A stretch of 64,000 nt of DNA from the NCBI RefSeq assembly GCF_030766825.1, contig NZ_JASFDV010000008.1, forward strand, positions 1 through 64,000, written 5' to 3'. The notes under the pieces were generated by a model. The model saw only the letters and a program-made list of their open reading frames with translations. It had not been told where the DNA came from and made no database searches. The position numbers were made by a program, and so were the translations under genes. Origin of the DNA: Nocardiopsis sp. CC223A (GTDB lineage Bacteria > Actinomycetota > Actinomycetes > Streptosporangiales > Streptosporangiaceae). This document shows positions 27,091 through 35,902 of the stretch, piece by piece. Every line of letters begins with the position of its first letter. Position 1 is the stretch's first letter.

Positions 27091-27234
27091 CACTACTCGG
27101 GCTTAAGTGGCCCTATCGTCTTTGCCATCACATAACCTCTGCTCGACAACCGAACACAGTGACCCCGCGACGCTTAGGTAGCGCCCGGGGTCGTGGCCAG
27201 CAATTCGCCCCTTTAGATCCAAAGGATTGCCGAC

Positions 27235-27774
27235 GTGGCTCAGTCTAGTGCCGCGCTTTTGAGCCGTGCCCTGCGCCTGCTCGAAGCGCTCTTCTCCCCT
27301 CCCCGCGGGCGTCACTCCCGAACCCGCATCCTCGGTCTCCGCCGCAGGTCAACGCGCGTTCGCCGGTACGCCGCGAACCCCGGACCCGCCCGCCGTTCCA
27401 CCCTGCACCTCCCCGCCGACCTCGCCCCGCCCGCCGAGGTGTTCCCGGCCGAGGACGTCGCCCTGGTCCGGCCCTACTACACCGCCCACGAACGCTCCCT
27501 CGCCGAGGGCGACGATGCCGATCGCGTCCAGGCCCAGGCGTGCGCCCGCCTGGCCCGCTGGACCAACGACACCACCGAGCCCCCCGCGCCGCCGCGCATC
27601 CCCGCGCAGCGCCCCGCGCCCGCCGGGGACCTGCTCGCCCCCACCGCTCCCGAGCCTGTGCGTGTCCGGGACCCGTTCGTGCCGCCGGACCTGGCCGACC
27701 TGGAAAAAGCCGTCCGCACCTGGGTCGCCCAGCAGGAGCGCCACCGCGCGCAGGCCCAGGGGGTGGGGGTGTGA
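27235..27774 (+). CDS. Hypothetical Arg/Pro-rich protein coupled to a GHKL ATPase gene
   Basis: 179 residues from a GTG. N-terminal amphipathic helix (LLSRALRLLEALFSPPRGRH), a basic linker, a central conserved-looking part (DVALVRPYYTAHERSLAEGD), and a C-terminal helix (DLADLEKAVRTWVAQQERHR). The pattern of VRPYY-rich proteins just before RsbW-like ATPases recurs in actinomycetes, but no function is assigned. Its stop overlaps the GTG of the ATPase gene (GTGA). Confidence 0.7.
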   Translation: MAQSSAALLSRALRLLEALFSPPRGRHSRTRILGLRRRSTRVRRYAANPGPARRSTLHLPADLAPPAEVFPAEDVALVRPYYTAHERSLAEGDDADRVQAQACARLARWTNDTTEPPAPPRIPAQRPAPAGDLLAPTAPEPVRVRDPFVPPDLADLEKAVRTWVAQQERHRAQAQGVGV

Positions 27775-28229
27775 CGAACGTTCGCGCCTGGCCGCCCCGC
27801 CGCTACGCCGGGAAGGTGTCCGAGCTGGCCCGGATGCGCACCGACCTGGCCACCGACCTGCACGGATTCGTCGCCGACACCGTGGACTCGGTGGTGCTGT
27901 GCGGCAGCGAGCTGTTCACCAACTGTCTCCGCTACACCGCCTCCGGGCGCGGCGGCGGGCAGGTGATCCGGACCCTGTGGGCGATCGGTGACCGGGTCTG
28001 CGTCGGGTTCACCGACGACGGCGACACCAACGGCCGCATCCCGCAGATCCCCTACGCCCGCACGGTGCAGGAGTGGGCGTCGGCCGAGGGCGGCCGGGGC
28101 CTGCTGCTGATCGAGGCCACCGCCACCGTGTGGGGCCACCGGCCGGTGTGCGGGTGCTGCGACCTGGGCCGCCACACCTGGGCCGCGTTCACCCTCCCCG
28201 ACCCGCCCGGCCTGCCCGAGACCGCATGA
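27771..28229 (+). CDS. RsbW-like GHKL ATPase (HATPase_c_2), possible anti-sigma/serine kinase
   Basis: 152 residues starting at GTG 27771. N-box GSELFTNCLRYTASG with the metal-binding Asn, G1-box FTDDGDTNG, and G2-like GGRGLLLIEA identify a stand-alone GHKL domain of the RsbW/SpoIIAB type. These small kinases sequester sigma factors or phosphorylate anti-anti-sigma partners; hundreds occur in Streptomyces, mostly without known targets. Four Cys cluster near the C-terminus (CGCCDL), an unusual feature that might bind metal. No anti-anti-sigma gene is adjacent. Confidence 0.88.
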   Translation: MTNVRAWPPRRYAGKVSELARMRTDLATDLHGFVADTVDSVVLCGSELFTNCLRYTASGRGGGQVIRTLWAIGDRVCVGFTDDGDTNGRIPQIPYARTVQEWASAEGGRGLLLIEATATVWGHRPVCGCCDLGRHTWAAFTLPDPPGLPETA

Positions 28230-28305
28230 ACCACCCGGGCCGCGGGCGGCCCCCTGTCCGCGGCCCCGTCCCCTTTCATACCTACGAAGAATGACAAGGA
28301 GTGCG

Positions 28306-29202
28306 ATGCCGAGCGAAGAGCACGAGATCCCCTTGGATATGTTCCGGAAGGAACCGGGCCTGGTGGTACCGCTGCTCGAAGGAGCCGGAATCGATCTGCC
28401 GGAGTTCACCGAGGTCACGCACACCTCGGCCGAGTGCACCGACAGCAAGCCCCGGGTCTACACCGCCGATGGCGCCTTCGTGCTGCGCAACGGTACGGAG
28501 AACGTCCTCGCGGTGGTGCTCGAACGCCAGCACGTCCGCGACCCGGACAAGGTCTGGACCTGGCCGGTCTACCAGGCCACCGTGCGGGCCCGGCTGAAGT
28601 GTCCGACGATGTTGCTGGTGCTGTGCCCGACCGATGCGATGGCCCGCTACTACGCCGGGCCCATCGAGACGGGGTATCCGGGGGACCGGATGACGCCGGT
28701 GGTGGTCGGACCGAGCCGGGTGCCGTGGGTGGTGGATCCGGTGCAGGCCCGGGCACTGCCGGGGTTGGCGGTGTTGTCGGCCAAGGCGCACGGGGACGAC
28801 GATCATCGGGTGCTGGACGCGCTGATGGCGGCTCTGGATGTCGTGACCTCGGATGACCGCGCGTTTTACTATGACTACGTACTCGCGGGACGCTCTCCGG
28901 CGGCCCGGAAATACTTGGAGGACTTGATGTCTGTGGGTACCTACCAGTGGCAGAGCGATTTCGCCCGTAAGTACGTCAGCATCGGCCGTGAGGAGGGCCG
29001 TGAGGAGGGCCGCGAGGAAGGCCGTGAGGAGGGGCGCGAAGAAGGGGTCGCCGCAAGCGTGCTCCGCATCCTCGACAAGCGGGGGCTGACGGTCTCCGAT
29101 GACGTCCGTGACCGGGTCCTGTCCTGCCGCGACCTCGACTCCCTCAACTCGTGGCTGGACAGGGCCCTCGACCTCGACCGCGCCGAAGACCTCTTCGACT
29201 GA
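28306..29202 (+). CDS. Rpn/YhgA-like (PD-(D/E)XK-type) protein with REEG tandem-repeat tail
   Basis: 298 residues; ATG 28306 is chosen because AAGGAG lies just before it, and an ATG 15 nt upstream is weaker. Residues 1-220 match the paralogue at 59885 (HEIPLDMFRKEPGLVVPLLE versus HEFPLDLIRNDPESAVELLQ; both share WPVY/WPAY and YYAGPIE/YYAEPID). This fold family is related to Rpn recombination-promoting nucleases and transposase-like DUFs. At 28984-29043 five 12-bp units encode GREEGREEGREEGREEG, a charged helix. A C-terminal helical cap follows (LNSWLDRALDLDRAEDLFD). Activity is unproven. Confidence 0.72.
   Translation: MPSEEHEIPLDMFRKEPGLVVPLLEGAGIDLPEFTEVTHTSAECTDSKPRVYTADGAFVLRNGTENVLAVVLERQHVRDPDKVWTWPVYQATVRARLKCPTMLLVLCPTDAMARYYAGPIETGYPGDRMTPVVVGPSRVPWVVDPVQARALPGLAVLSAKAHGDDDHRVLDALMAALDVVTSDDRAFYYDYVLAGRSPAARKYLEDLMSVGTYQWQSDFARKYVSIGREEGREEGREEGREEGREEGVAASVLRILDKRGLTVSDDVRDRVLSCRDLDSLNSWLDRALDLDRAEDLFD
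28984..29043 (+). repeat. Five in-frame 12-bp coding repeats (Gly-Arg-Glu-Glu units)
   Basis: Five consecutive 12-nt units of the form GGCCGTGAGGAG with small substitutions, in the coding frame. The repeat number can change by slipped-strand synthesis without a frameshift. The paralogue at 59885 carries four 12-bp units of a different sequence at the same place in the protein. Confidence 0.85.
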
Positions 29203-29251
29203 ACCGCGTCGTCCGCGGGTCCCGGATCGGCCCGCGGCCCCGTTCCGCTTC

Positions 29252-29282
29252 GAGCGCCCCCTCGCCCCGTGAGGGGGCGCTC
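29252..29282 (+). terminator. Hairpin terminator after the Rpn-like gene
   Basis: A perfect 12-bp stem GAGCGCCCCCTC / GAGGGGGCGCTC with a 7-nt loop, 50 bp after the stop. No long T-tract follows, as often in very GC-rich actinobacteria. Confidence 0.7.
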
Positions 29283-29396
29283 TGCGCGCGGCCCGGCATA
29301 GCAGTTCCGGGGTCCGAGCACAACGGGTGAGCCCCCCAGTACGAACGGGGTGCCGTACTCAGGCGTCCCGGGCCCGCCGTCCTGAGGATGGGGTGC

Positions 29397-30128
29397 ATGA
29401 AGAACACAGCGAAGATCGCGTTCGGCACCCTCGGCCTCCTCGCCTTCGCGGCCACGGCCTGCACCCCCGGCACCGGTTCCGAGGCGACCCCGACCGGGGC
29501 GGTGGAGGAGGACGGGCTGCCGCCGCTGGGCGCGGACGGACAGGCGCCCTCCGAGAACCTGTCCCTGGAGGAGGCCGCGCCCTTCCTGGAGGCACAGGGG
29601 TACCTGCCCGCCGAGGGCGACCTCAACGGCTACGAGATCGGTTACATGCCCGACGACGTCGAGGGCACCCCCTACGACCTGGACTACACGGCCTTGGCCG
29701 CCGCGGAGGGCCAGGTCGTCCCCGACCTGCACGAGGTCGAGCGCTCGTGGCTGGCCGACACCATCCAGGTCGACCACCTGGTCGACGACTTCGGCGAGGT
29801 GCTGCCCGAGCGCGAGGCCGTCGCCGTCTCCAGCCTGTACGTGTCCGTGATGCGCCGGGACGACTTCACCGACATCGACACTTACCACGAGCTCATGGGG
29901 ACCGAGATGGAAGCGGAGTTCCACGACTCGCCCGCACGGGAGCTGCCGGACGGAAACGGGCATTACAACGGTTCCACCGCGATCTTCTCCCCGGAGTCCG
30001 GGGTGGTCGTCCGGGTCGACTACGTGGACGACGCCTACTGGGCGGAGATGGACGAGAGCGACGACCTCACCGCCGAGGGCGACCCCGAGGAGGTCCTGCG
30101 CATCGTCGAGGGCATCACCCCCGCCTGA
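29397..30128 (+). CDS. Predicted lipoprotein of unknown function
   Basis: 243 residues. ATG 29397 gives a lipoprotein signal peptide: basic MKNTAK, a hydrophobic core, and lipobox AATAC with Cys22 as the lipidated residue. The mature protein is strongly acidic with helices and strands (LSLEEAAPFLEAQGYLPAEG) and no recognised domain. It should sit on the outer face of the membrane. An in-frame start 9 nt upstream is possible. It is followed directly by the large inverted-repeat locus, which begins 30 bp after the stop. Confidence 0.82.
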   Translation: MKNTAKIAFGTLGLLAFAATACTPGTGSEATPTGAVEEDGLPPLGADGQAPSENLSLEEAAPFLEAQGYLPAEGDLNGYEIGYMPDDVEGTPYDLDYTALAAAEGQVVPDLHEVERSWLADTIQVDHLVDDFGEVLPEREAVAVSSLYVSVMRRDDFTDIDTYHELMGTEMEAEFHDSPARELPDGNGHYNGSTAIFSPESGVVVRVDYVDDAYWAEMDESDDLTAEGDPEEVLRIVEGITPA

Positions 30129-30157
30129 CCGGGACGTCGGTCGGAGGGCGTCGTGTT

Positions 30158-30689
30158 GCCCCCGCCTTTGGGGGTTTCCTTCCCGCCGGAGGTGGTCGGC
30201 TCCTTCCGGTGGGCGTCGCGCCATCCTCGTCCCAGAGGGTTTCTCACCCGCCTGGGGCCCCGGCCCCGGCCCGGTCGCATGCTTGGCGACCCCCACCGCA
30301 GGGGGTGGAGGCGGCAGGAGGCCTCCGGCCCCGCCCGAAGGGGGTTTTGGTAGAGCGGAACGGAACCCCGGCCGCAGGGGGTGAGAGGAACGTGGAGGTT
30401 TCCAGGACGGTCACCGCTTGGGAAGGGCGGTCTGTGGGCGCTGTCTCGGAAGCGTTGTGCTCCACCGGTCACCGCTTGGGAAGGTACAGACCCGGGCCGG
30501 GCGTCGACCCGTCCCCGCGCAGTCGGCGCCCGGCAGAGCGCCGGTCGGGTGCGTTGGGCTCACGCCCCGGGTGGTGGGGGTGCGCTTTCCGGGGACGGGT
30601 CGGTGACCGGCGGCACGCTCAGCCACACATGTCCACGGAGAGAACGCTGTGACCGCACAGCCGCGGTTGCTCAGACCTCGCTTTTCACC
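30158..30689 (+). repeat. Left arm of a 532-bp near-perfect inverted repeat (locus IR1)
   Basis: Reading the plus strand from 30158 and the minus strand from 31931, the two arms agree over 532 positions with one mismatch noticed (near 30180/31909). The arm contains no credible gene. It can be read as three modules. Outer GC-rich units with GCAGGGGGTG-type motifs lie at 30158-30385. A middle part has the motif TCACCGCTTGGGAAG twice (near 30411 and 30468) and the core GCAGTCGGCGCCCGGCAG (30519-30536). An inner part ends at 30689. Confidence 0.93.
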
Positions 30690-31399
30690 CTGGCCACAGG
30701 CGGTACAACCCCCGCCGGTACCGCCCTCCTCCGCCGCAGGGGGTGCCAGGGAGGAAGAACCACGACCCCGGCCCCAGACCGGAAGGCGAACCGCCGTCCG
30801 CGCTCCAGGGGGCGGAGGTAGCGGGTACCGGGATCTCCGCCGCTGGGAGTGCAGGTTGCGCTCACCCGTGGCCACGGCCCCGGGGTGTCGGGAGAAAGGA
30901 CCGGGAACCCCGCCGCCGGGGAGTGACGGCCACAGGAGGCCCGAGGGCACGGGGCAAGAGGCAGGGGCAAGAGACAAGGGGCGGAGGCGGGGGCGGGGGT
31001 TTCGGGAGGCGGGACACCATCGCCACCGGCACCACCACAAGCACAGGCGCGGCCACCCCCTTGTGGCCGGGGATGGCGGTGGAGGCGGGGGTTTCACCCT
31101 CTGGGGGATGGTGTCCCACCGAGTGGTGTAACTTTTCCGGCCCTGTTCCCACGGATGAGCGTCAGCGGTGTCGGGCGGATCGGTGCGCCGCCGCCTCCGG
31201 CGGCTTCTTCATCCCGGTCAGCGGGCCGCCGGTACGCGGCGGCCTGCCCGGCTTCGGCCGACCATCGCGATGACCCGCAAGGACGCACCCGCGCGAAAAT
31301 CACACCACTCCCGGGGACATGACCCTCTGGGGCCGGGGAGGGCGATCGGGGCGGGGGTTACTACGGCGGGTGGCCGGGGTTACTACGGCGGATGGCTGA
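30690..31399. other. 710-bp centre of inverted-repeat locus IR1, no gene supported
   Basis: Low-complexity GC-rich DNA with further degenerate units related to the 65-bp family at 47.4 kb (GGAGGAAGAACC, GGCCCCAGA, GGGGGTG). Near the right arm, GGGTTACTACGGCGG occurs twice (about 31355-31396) with a 23-bp period. Open frames show no start or ribosome site. Confidence 0.6.
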
Positions 31400-31931
31400 G
31401 GTGAAAAGCGAGGTCTGAGCAACCGCGGCTGTGCGGTCACAGCGTTCTCTCCGTGGACATGTGTGGCTGAGCGTGCCGCCGGTCACCGACCCGTCCCCGG
31501 AAAGCGCACCCCCACCACCCGGGGCGTGAGCCCAACGCACCCGACCGGCGCTCTGCCGGGCGCCGACTGCGCGGGGACGGGTCGACGCCCGGCCCGGGTC
31601 TGTACCTTCCCAAGCGGTGACCGGTGGAGCACAACGCTTCCGAGACAGCGCCCACAGACCGCCCTTCCCAAGCGGTGACCGTCCTGGAAACCTCCACGTT
31701 CCTCTCACCCCCTGCGGCCGGGGTTCCGTTCCGCTCTACCAAAACCCCCTTCGGGCGGGGCCGGAGGCCTCCTGCCGCCTCCACCCCCTGCGGTGGGGGT
31801 CGCCAAGCATGCGACCGGGCCGGGGCCGGGGCCCCAGGCGGGTGAGAAACCCTCTGGGACGAGGATGGCGCGACGCCCACCGGAAGGAGCCGACCACCTC
31901 CGGCGGGAGGGAAACCCCCAAAGGCGGGGGC
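31400..31931 (-). repeat. Right arm of the 532-bp inverted repeat (locus IR1)
   Basis: Reverse complement of 30158-30689, with paired positions summing to 62089 throughout, so there is no net indel. The near identity of two 0.5-kb arms implies recent duplication or ongoing conversion between them. Confidence 0.93.
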
Positions 31932-32249
31932 CGGGAAAGGTGTCCGGGCCGGGCCCCAGCCCACGGCGGAGGAGTTCGCCAGGTCGAGCGCCCGTGCGGG
32001 CACCCGGCGCAGCAGCGTGTTGCGCACCGACCGTCTCCGGTGTCTCCAACCGCCGCCCAGGTCCGCGCTCACCTTGGCGATGAACACGACCATGCTGTAC
32101 GGGGGAGCGCTGTTCACACGGGTCACCGGGCCGGTGAGGGCGTTCGATGAGGCGGGTGTGCGCGCCCTGGTCGCGACCGCTCTCATCTGAACGCCGACGG
32201 ACCCCGGGCGCACCGCGTGGGCGTGCGTCCGGGGTCCGCCGGTCGGGTG
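31932..32249. other. Intergenic region right of IR1 with a possible gene relic
   Basis: A short plus-strand frame at about 32078-32190 reads MNTTMLYGGALFTRV and ends VRALVATALI. Its composition is natural, but it has no upstream coding continuity, so it may be the tail of a decayed gene. A palindromic ACCCCGG / CCGGGGT pair after 32200 may be a terminator for the convergent DUF4287 gene. Confidence 0.35.
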
Positions 32250-32537
32250 TCAGGGGCGGGTGGCCTTGCCGTCGAGCCAGAGGGTAGCGGACTCGTCCCG
32301 GTGGGAGCCCGTGGTGCCGACGTGCCCGGCGTCGATCTTCGGGCCCTTCTTGATGACGTGGACCAGGGCCATGCCGTGGCCGCGGCCGAGGCCGTGGTCC
32401 TCCTTGAGCCAGGCCAGGATCGCCCCCGCCTTGGTGTCGGGCGCGTCGAAGCCGCGCTCCTTGGCGAGGTCGACGAGCTGGCGGGGGGTGAGCCCGGTCT
32501 TGTCCTCGATGGTGTCGAGGTAGGCCTGGAACGACAT
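32250..32537 (-). CDS. DUF4287 domain protein
   Basis: 95 residues; ATG at 32537 with AAAGGA upstream. MSFQAYLDTIEDKTGLTPRQ followed by LVDLAKERGF and AILAWLKEDHGLGRGHGMAL is the DUF4287 signature, a small helical domain found in many actinobacteria, sometimes fused to DUF5655. Function is unknown. The tail HRDESATLWLDGKATRP is a short extension. Monocistronic, probably sharing direction only with the hydrolase upstream. Confidence 0.88.
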   Translation of the reverse strand: MSFQAYLDTIEDKTGLTPRQLVDLAKERGFDAPDTKAGAILAWLKEDHGLGRGHGMALVHVIKKGPKIDAGHVGTTGSHRDESATLWLDGKATRP

Positions 32538-32671
32538 CCGGGGGTCCTTTCGCCGGGCGCTCTCCGTGACCGGGGCGCCGTGCCGATGGCAGAAGACTGC
32601 CGTACCCCTCGGACATTCGGGCGGTGGGACCACGGGCCGCCCGATCGCGCATGCCCTGTGCCGGGTGCGGG

Positions 32672-33586
32672 TCAGCCGACCAGGTGCTCGCCGAAGAATC
32701 CGGTGAGTCGGGTGACGGCCTGGGAGACGTACTCGTCCCGGTCGTACAGGTCGATGTGGGTGGCGCCCTCGACCAGGAACAGCTCCTTGGGCTCGCGCGC
32801 CTTCTCGATCGCCTCCCGGCTGAAGTAGGCGGTGTCCGCGTCCGAACCCGCGATCATCAGCAGCGGCCGCGGTGAGATCAGCTCGATCATCGCGTAGGAG
32901 TCGTACTGGGCGATCTGGTCGATGCTGCGCAGCACCCACGCGTTGGTGGAGTTGCGGTGCCCGCCGCGCGGGGTCCGGTAGTAGTCCTGCGCCTCGCGGT
33001 ACAGGGTGGGCGCCTCCTCCAGCCCCTCGGGGCTCTCGGGCGCCCAGTTCAGTGTGGCCGGGGCTTCGCCGCGCGCCTCGGCGGTCCGCAGGGCGCCCGC
33101 CTGGTCGAGCATGCCCTGTAGGACCTCCGGGCCCTGGGTCCGGCCCAGGCCCTCGACCAGCAGGCCGCGGATGTCCACGGCGCTGACCGTGGCCACGGCC
33201 CTGATGCGGTGGTCGGTCTGGGCCGCGAAGGGCACGTACCCGCCGGAGGCGCAGATGCCCATCGCGCCGATCCGGGCCGGGTCGATGTCATCGCGGGTGG
33301 TCAGGTAGGTGACGGCGGCGCGGACGTCCTCGGCGCGCTGGAACGGGTTCTCCAGTCCGCGCGGCTCGCCCTCGCTCTCGCCCTGGTGGGCGGCGTCGAA
33401 GACGAGCGCGGCGAACCCGGCGCGGGCCAGCCGCTCGGCGTAGACGCTCGCGGTCTGTTCCTTCACCCCGCCGCCGGGGTGGGAGACCACGACGGCCGCC
33501 AGCGGGGCGCCGGTGTGGCCGTCCGGGGTGAACAGCAGACCCGCGAGGGCGAGGCCGCTGCTGGGAAAGGTGACAGAGGTCTTCAT
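32672..33586 (-). CDS. Alpha/beta hydrolase (dienelactone hydrolase/S15-like, COG1073 type)
   Basis: 304 residues from the ATG at 33586 (GGGGAA upstream). Strands and turns of the alpha/beta-hydrolase fold are visible. HPGGGVKEQT forms the oxyanion loop, AHQGESEGEPRGLENP follows, and the nucleophile elbow is GICASGGY near residue 113. The acid probably lies in LLMIAGSDADTAYF, and the base in GATHIDLYD. Substrate unknown; relatives hydrolyse small esters. It is divergent from an MmyB-type regulator, the usual arrangement for a locally controlled enzyme gene. Confidence 0.88.
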   Translation of the reverse strand: MKTSVTFPSSGLALAGLLFTPDGHTGAPLAAVVVSHPGGGVKEQTASVYAERLARAGFAALVFDAAHQGESEGEPRGLENPFQRAEDVRAAVTYLTTRDDIDPARIGAMGICASGGYVPFAAQTDHRIRAVATVSAVDIRGLLVEGLGRTQGPEVLQGMLDQAGALRTAEARGEAPATLNWAPESPEGLEEAPTLYREAQDYYRTPRGGHRNSTNAWVLRSIDQIAQYDSYAMIELISPRPLLMIAGSDADTAYFSREAIEKAREPKELFLVEGATHIDLYDRDEYVSQAVTRLTGFFGEHLVG

Positions 33587-33797
33587 GGGTTCCCCATCGG
33601 ATTTCATGTCGGTGTGTTGCGGGAAAAGCATCCCCGCCATTCGCCGCGGCCCTTCCGGGGGAATCCCGGCGGCCGCACCATCGAGATTCACACGTGCCTT
33701 GACCTGTGACAATGGGCCGTCCGCAGCCCCGGACAGGGGCGTCCTGGGACAGATCCGGCCCCCTGTCGAAAGGCGGGCCCTCTGCGAGACTGGTCCC

Positions 33798-34661
33798 ATG
33801 AACGGTGATGCGCGCGCCAACGAATTGGGTGAATTCCTCAAGGCCCGCAGGGCCGAGGTCGACCCCCGGACGGCCGGAGTGCCCCACACCGGATCCCAAC
33901 GCCGGGTCAAGGGTCTGCGCCGGGAGGAGGTCGCCCTGCTGGCCTCGATCAGCCCCGACTACTACACCCGCATCGAACAGGGCCGCAGGCAGGCGTCCGC
34001 GCCGGTGCTGGAGATCCTCGCCCGGGTCCTGCGCCTGGACGAGGAGGAACGTGCCTACCTGTTCGAACTCGCGGGCCGGGAGCCGGGCCGCCCCCGCCGC
34101 CGGGCCGCGCAGCGGGTACAGCCGCAGCTGCGCCGACTGCTGGAGGAGCTCACCACCATCCCCGCCCTCGTCCTGGGGCGGTGCCTGGACGTGCTGGCCT
34201 GGAATCGGATGGCCGACGCCCTGTTCACCGATTTCGCGCAGGTCCCGGAGAAGCAGCGCAACTATGTCCGGCTGTTGTTCACCGAGCCGGCCTTCCGGGC
34301 ACTCCACGACGACTGGGAGTCCGTGGCCCGCAACGCGGTGGCGATCCTGCGCCGGGAGGCCGGGCGTGACCCGCGGGACCAGCGGATGGAGTCGCTGGTC
34401 GGTGAGTTGTCCGTGCGGGACGATGACTTCCGGCGCTGGTGGGCGGACCACCACGTCGCGGTCCTGGACCGGGGGAGCAAGGTGATGCGCCACCCCGTCG
34501 CCGGGGAGCTGACCCTCGACTGGGAGGCCCTGTCCTGTGCTGGGGACCCCGAGCAGCAGCTCGTCGTCTGGTCGGCCGAACCCGGCACGCCCGCGCACGA
34601 CGGGCTGCGGTTCCTCGCCTCCTGGGCCGCCGGGGACGCCCGTTCCGAGGCTGAGCGCTGA
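33798..34661 (+). CDS. XRE regulator with MmyB-like ligand-binding domain
   Basis: 287 residues. Helix-turn-helix at about 12-70, with the family hallmarks GSQRRVKGLRREEVALLASI and SPDYYTRIEQGRR. The C-terminal MmyB-like domain (about 100-275) includes VLAWNRMADALF, where relatives bind a small molecule or fatty acid. Divergently transcribed from the hydrolase gene with a 210-bp shared control region, so it likely regulates that gene. No Shine-Dalgarno stands out, so translation from a near-leaderless transcript is possible. Confidence 0.9.
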   Translation: MNGDARANELGEFLKARRAEVDPRTAGVPHTGSQRRVKGLRREEVALLASISPDYYTRIEQGRRQASAPVLEILARVLRLDEEERAYLFELAGREPGRPRRRAAQRVQPQLRRLLEELTTIPALVLGRCLDVLAWNRMADALFTDFAQVPEKQRNYVRLLFTEPAFRALHDDWESVARNAVAILRREAGRDPRDQRMESLVGELSVRDDDFRRWWADHHVAVLDRGSKVMRHPVAGELTLDWEALSCAGDPEQQLVVWSAEPGTPAHDGLRFLASWAAGDARSEAER

Positions 34662-34777
34662 GCCGGGACGGTGGCCTGCCGCGAACGATCACCGCAGCTC
34701 AGGGGCCGCCATGCCGACTTCGCCGCCCTTCCTCGCCCGGCCCGGACGGGGCCCGGCCCGGACGGGGCCCGGCCCGG

Positions 34778-35725
34778 TCAGCGCCAGGGGAGGGAGGACA
34801 GGTCCTCGGCGAGGAGGTCGCGCTCGCCCGGGGACTCCGGGCGCAGGTGCTCGGCGGCGACGGCGAGGTCGTCCGCGGCACCGCAGCCCGGGGACAGGCT
34901 CACGATCCGCCCGTCGTCCATGGCGACGCGCAGCTCGGCCGGGGCGGCGTCCGAGTGGTGGACGGCGACGGTGTCGCCGCCGTCGACGCACCGCGTCCCC
35001 GGGTAGTCGCAGCCCTGGGTGATCTCCTCGGAGACGCTGTCCCAGGTGACCACGTACAGCGGGGCGCCGCCCCCGCCGAGGTAGGTGAGCCGCAGCCCCC
35101 GGTGGGTGCGGTGGGCGGCGGCCAGGGTCCAGTCCGGGTGGTCCAGGACGGTGATCGGCCGCCCGTAGCCGCGGATCAGCTCTCCGGCGCGTTCGGCGGC
35201 GGTGCGGCCGCGCATCACCTCGGACAGCGCCGGGAGCAGCAACAGCAGGACGAACACCACGGCCACGGCGGGCAGGGCGCCGGGGGAGCGGTCGCCCGGC
35301 AGCCAGGCGGCGAGCATGGCGGAGCCCAGCCCCAGGGTGGTGATCAGCCCGGTCAGGAACGCGATGTTGACGTTGGGGCCGCCCGGCAGCAGAGCGGCGT
35401 CCGGGGCCAGGAACGACACCACGACCGGGACGGCCATGGCGGTGCCGGTCACCAGGACCGAGCAGGTCAGGGCGTGCACGACGCCGAACCCGGCCAGCCA
35501 GCGGTCGGCCAGCCACGCCATGAGCAGGACGACCCCGGTGACCACCGGTGTGAGCAGGAACAGCCCCATTCCCGCGTCGCTCAGGGTCAGGGCGCGGGAG
35601 AACTCCCACAGCGCCGGGGGGAAGAGCGACATGAGCGGGGCGCCCACCAGGCACAGGGTGAGGACCGCACCGACCGCGGCGATCCGTGGCCGGCCCGTGG
35701 GAGCGCGGGGAAGCACACCGTCCAT
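34778..35725 (-). CDS. Membrane protein with C-terminal extracytoplasmic domain, unknown
   Basis: 315 residues. Five hydrophobic segments lie in the first 170 residues (IAAVGAVLTLCLVGAPLMSL; MGLFLLTPVVTGVVLLMAWL; ALTCSVLVTGTAMAVPVVVS; IAFLTGLITTLGLGSAMLAA; ALPAVAVVFVLLLLLPAL). A soluble part of about 140 residues has two Cys pairs (GCDYPGTRCV and SPGCG). Family not recognised. Just after its stop, a 16-bp GGACGGGGCCCGGCCC sequence occurs twice in tandem (about 34744-34777) and may terminate transcription. Confidence 0.75.
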   Translation of the reverse strand: MDGVLPRAPTGRPRIAAVGAVLTLCLVGAPLMSLFPPALWEFSRALTLSDAGMGLFLLTPVVTGVVLLMAWLADRWLAGFGVVHALTCSVLVTGTAMAVPVVVSFLAPDAALLPGGPNVNIAFLTGLITTLGLGSAMLAAWLPGDRSPGALPAVAVVFVLLLLLPALSEVMRGRTAAERAGELIRGYGRPITVLDHPDWTLAAAHRTHRGLRLTYLGGGGAPLYVVTWDSVSEEITQGCDYPGTRCVDGGDTVAVHHSDAAPAELRVAMDDGRIVSLSPGCGAADDLAVAAEHLRPESPGERDLLAEDLSSLPWR

Positions 35726-35902
35726 CAGGCCGAATCATCCTCCTGGCGGGGAGGCCACGTTACGCCTGTTGGGGCTTGAGCGCCAGATGTGCAACACGGT
35801 ATCGGGGCTTGACCCGGACGGCGCCCCGGTGCGGTCCCCGTCCGCACCGGGTCGTCCGATGGTCAACGGGAGTCCACGGCGAACAGGTGTCCGCTTGAAC
35901 CG

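Noticed and set aside
30158-31931. Protein-coding genes in the inverted-repeat arms (frames of 100-300 codons on both strands)
   Set aside because: They are Arg/Pro/Gly-rich, open in several frames at once, lack ribosome sites, and the same frame appears in both arms only because the DNA is repeated.
30158-31931. Chromosome telomere or transposon ends
   Set aside because: It lies within continuous sequence between genes on both sides, with no transposase, and no target-site duplication was found outside the arms.
34744-34777. Tandem 16-bp repeat as a mobile-element end
   Set aside because: Only two copies and no associated gene. Simple duplication, perhaps a terminator, is more likely.
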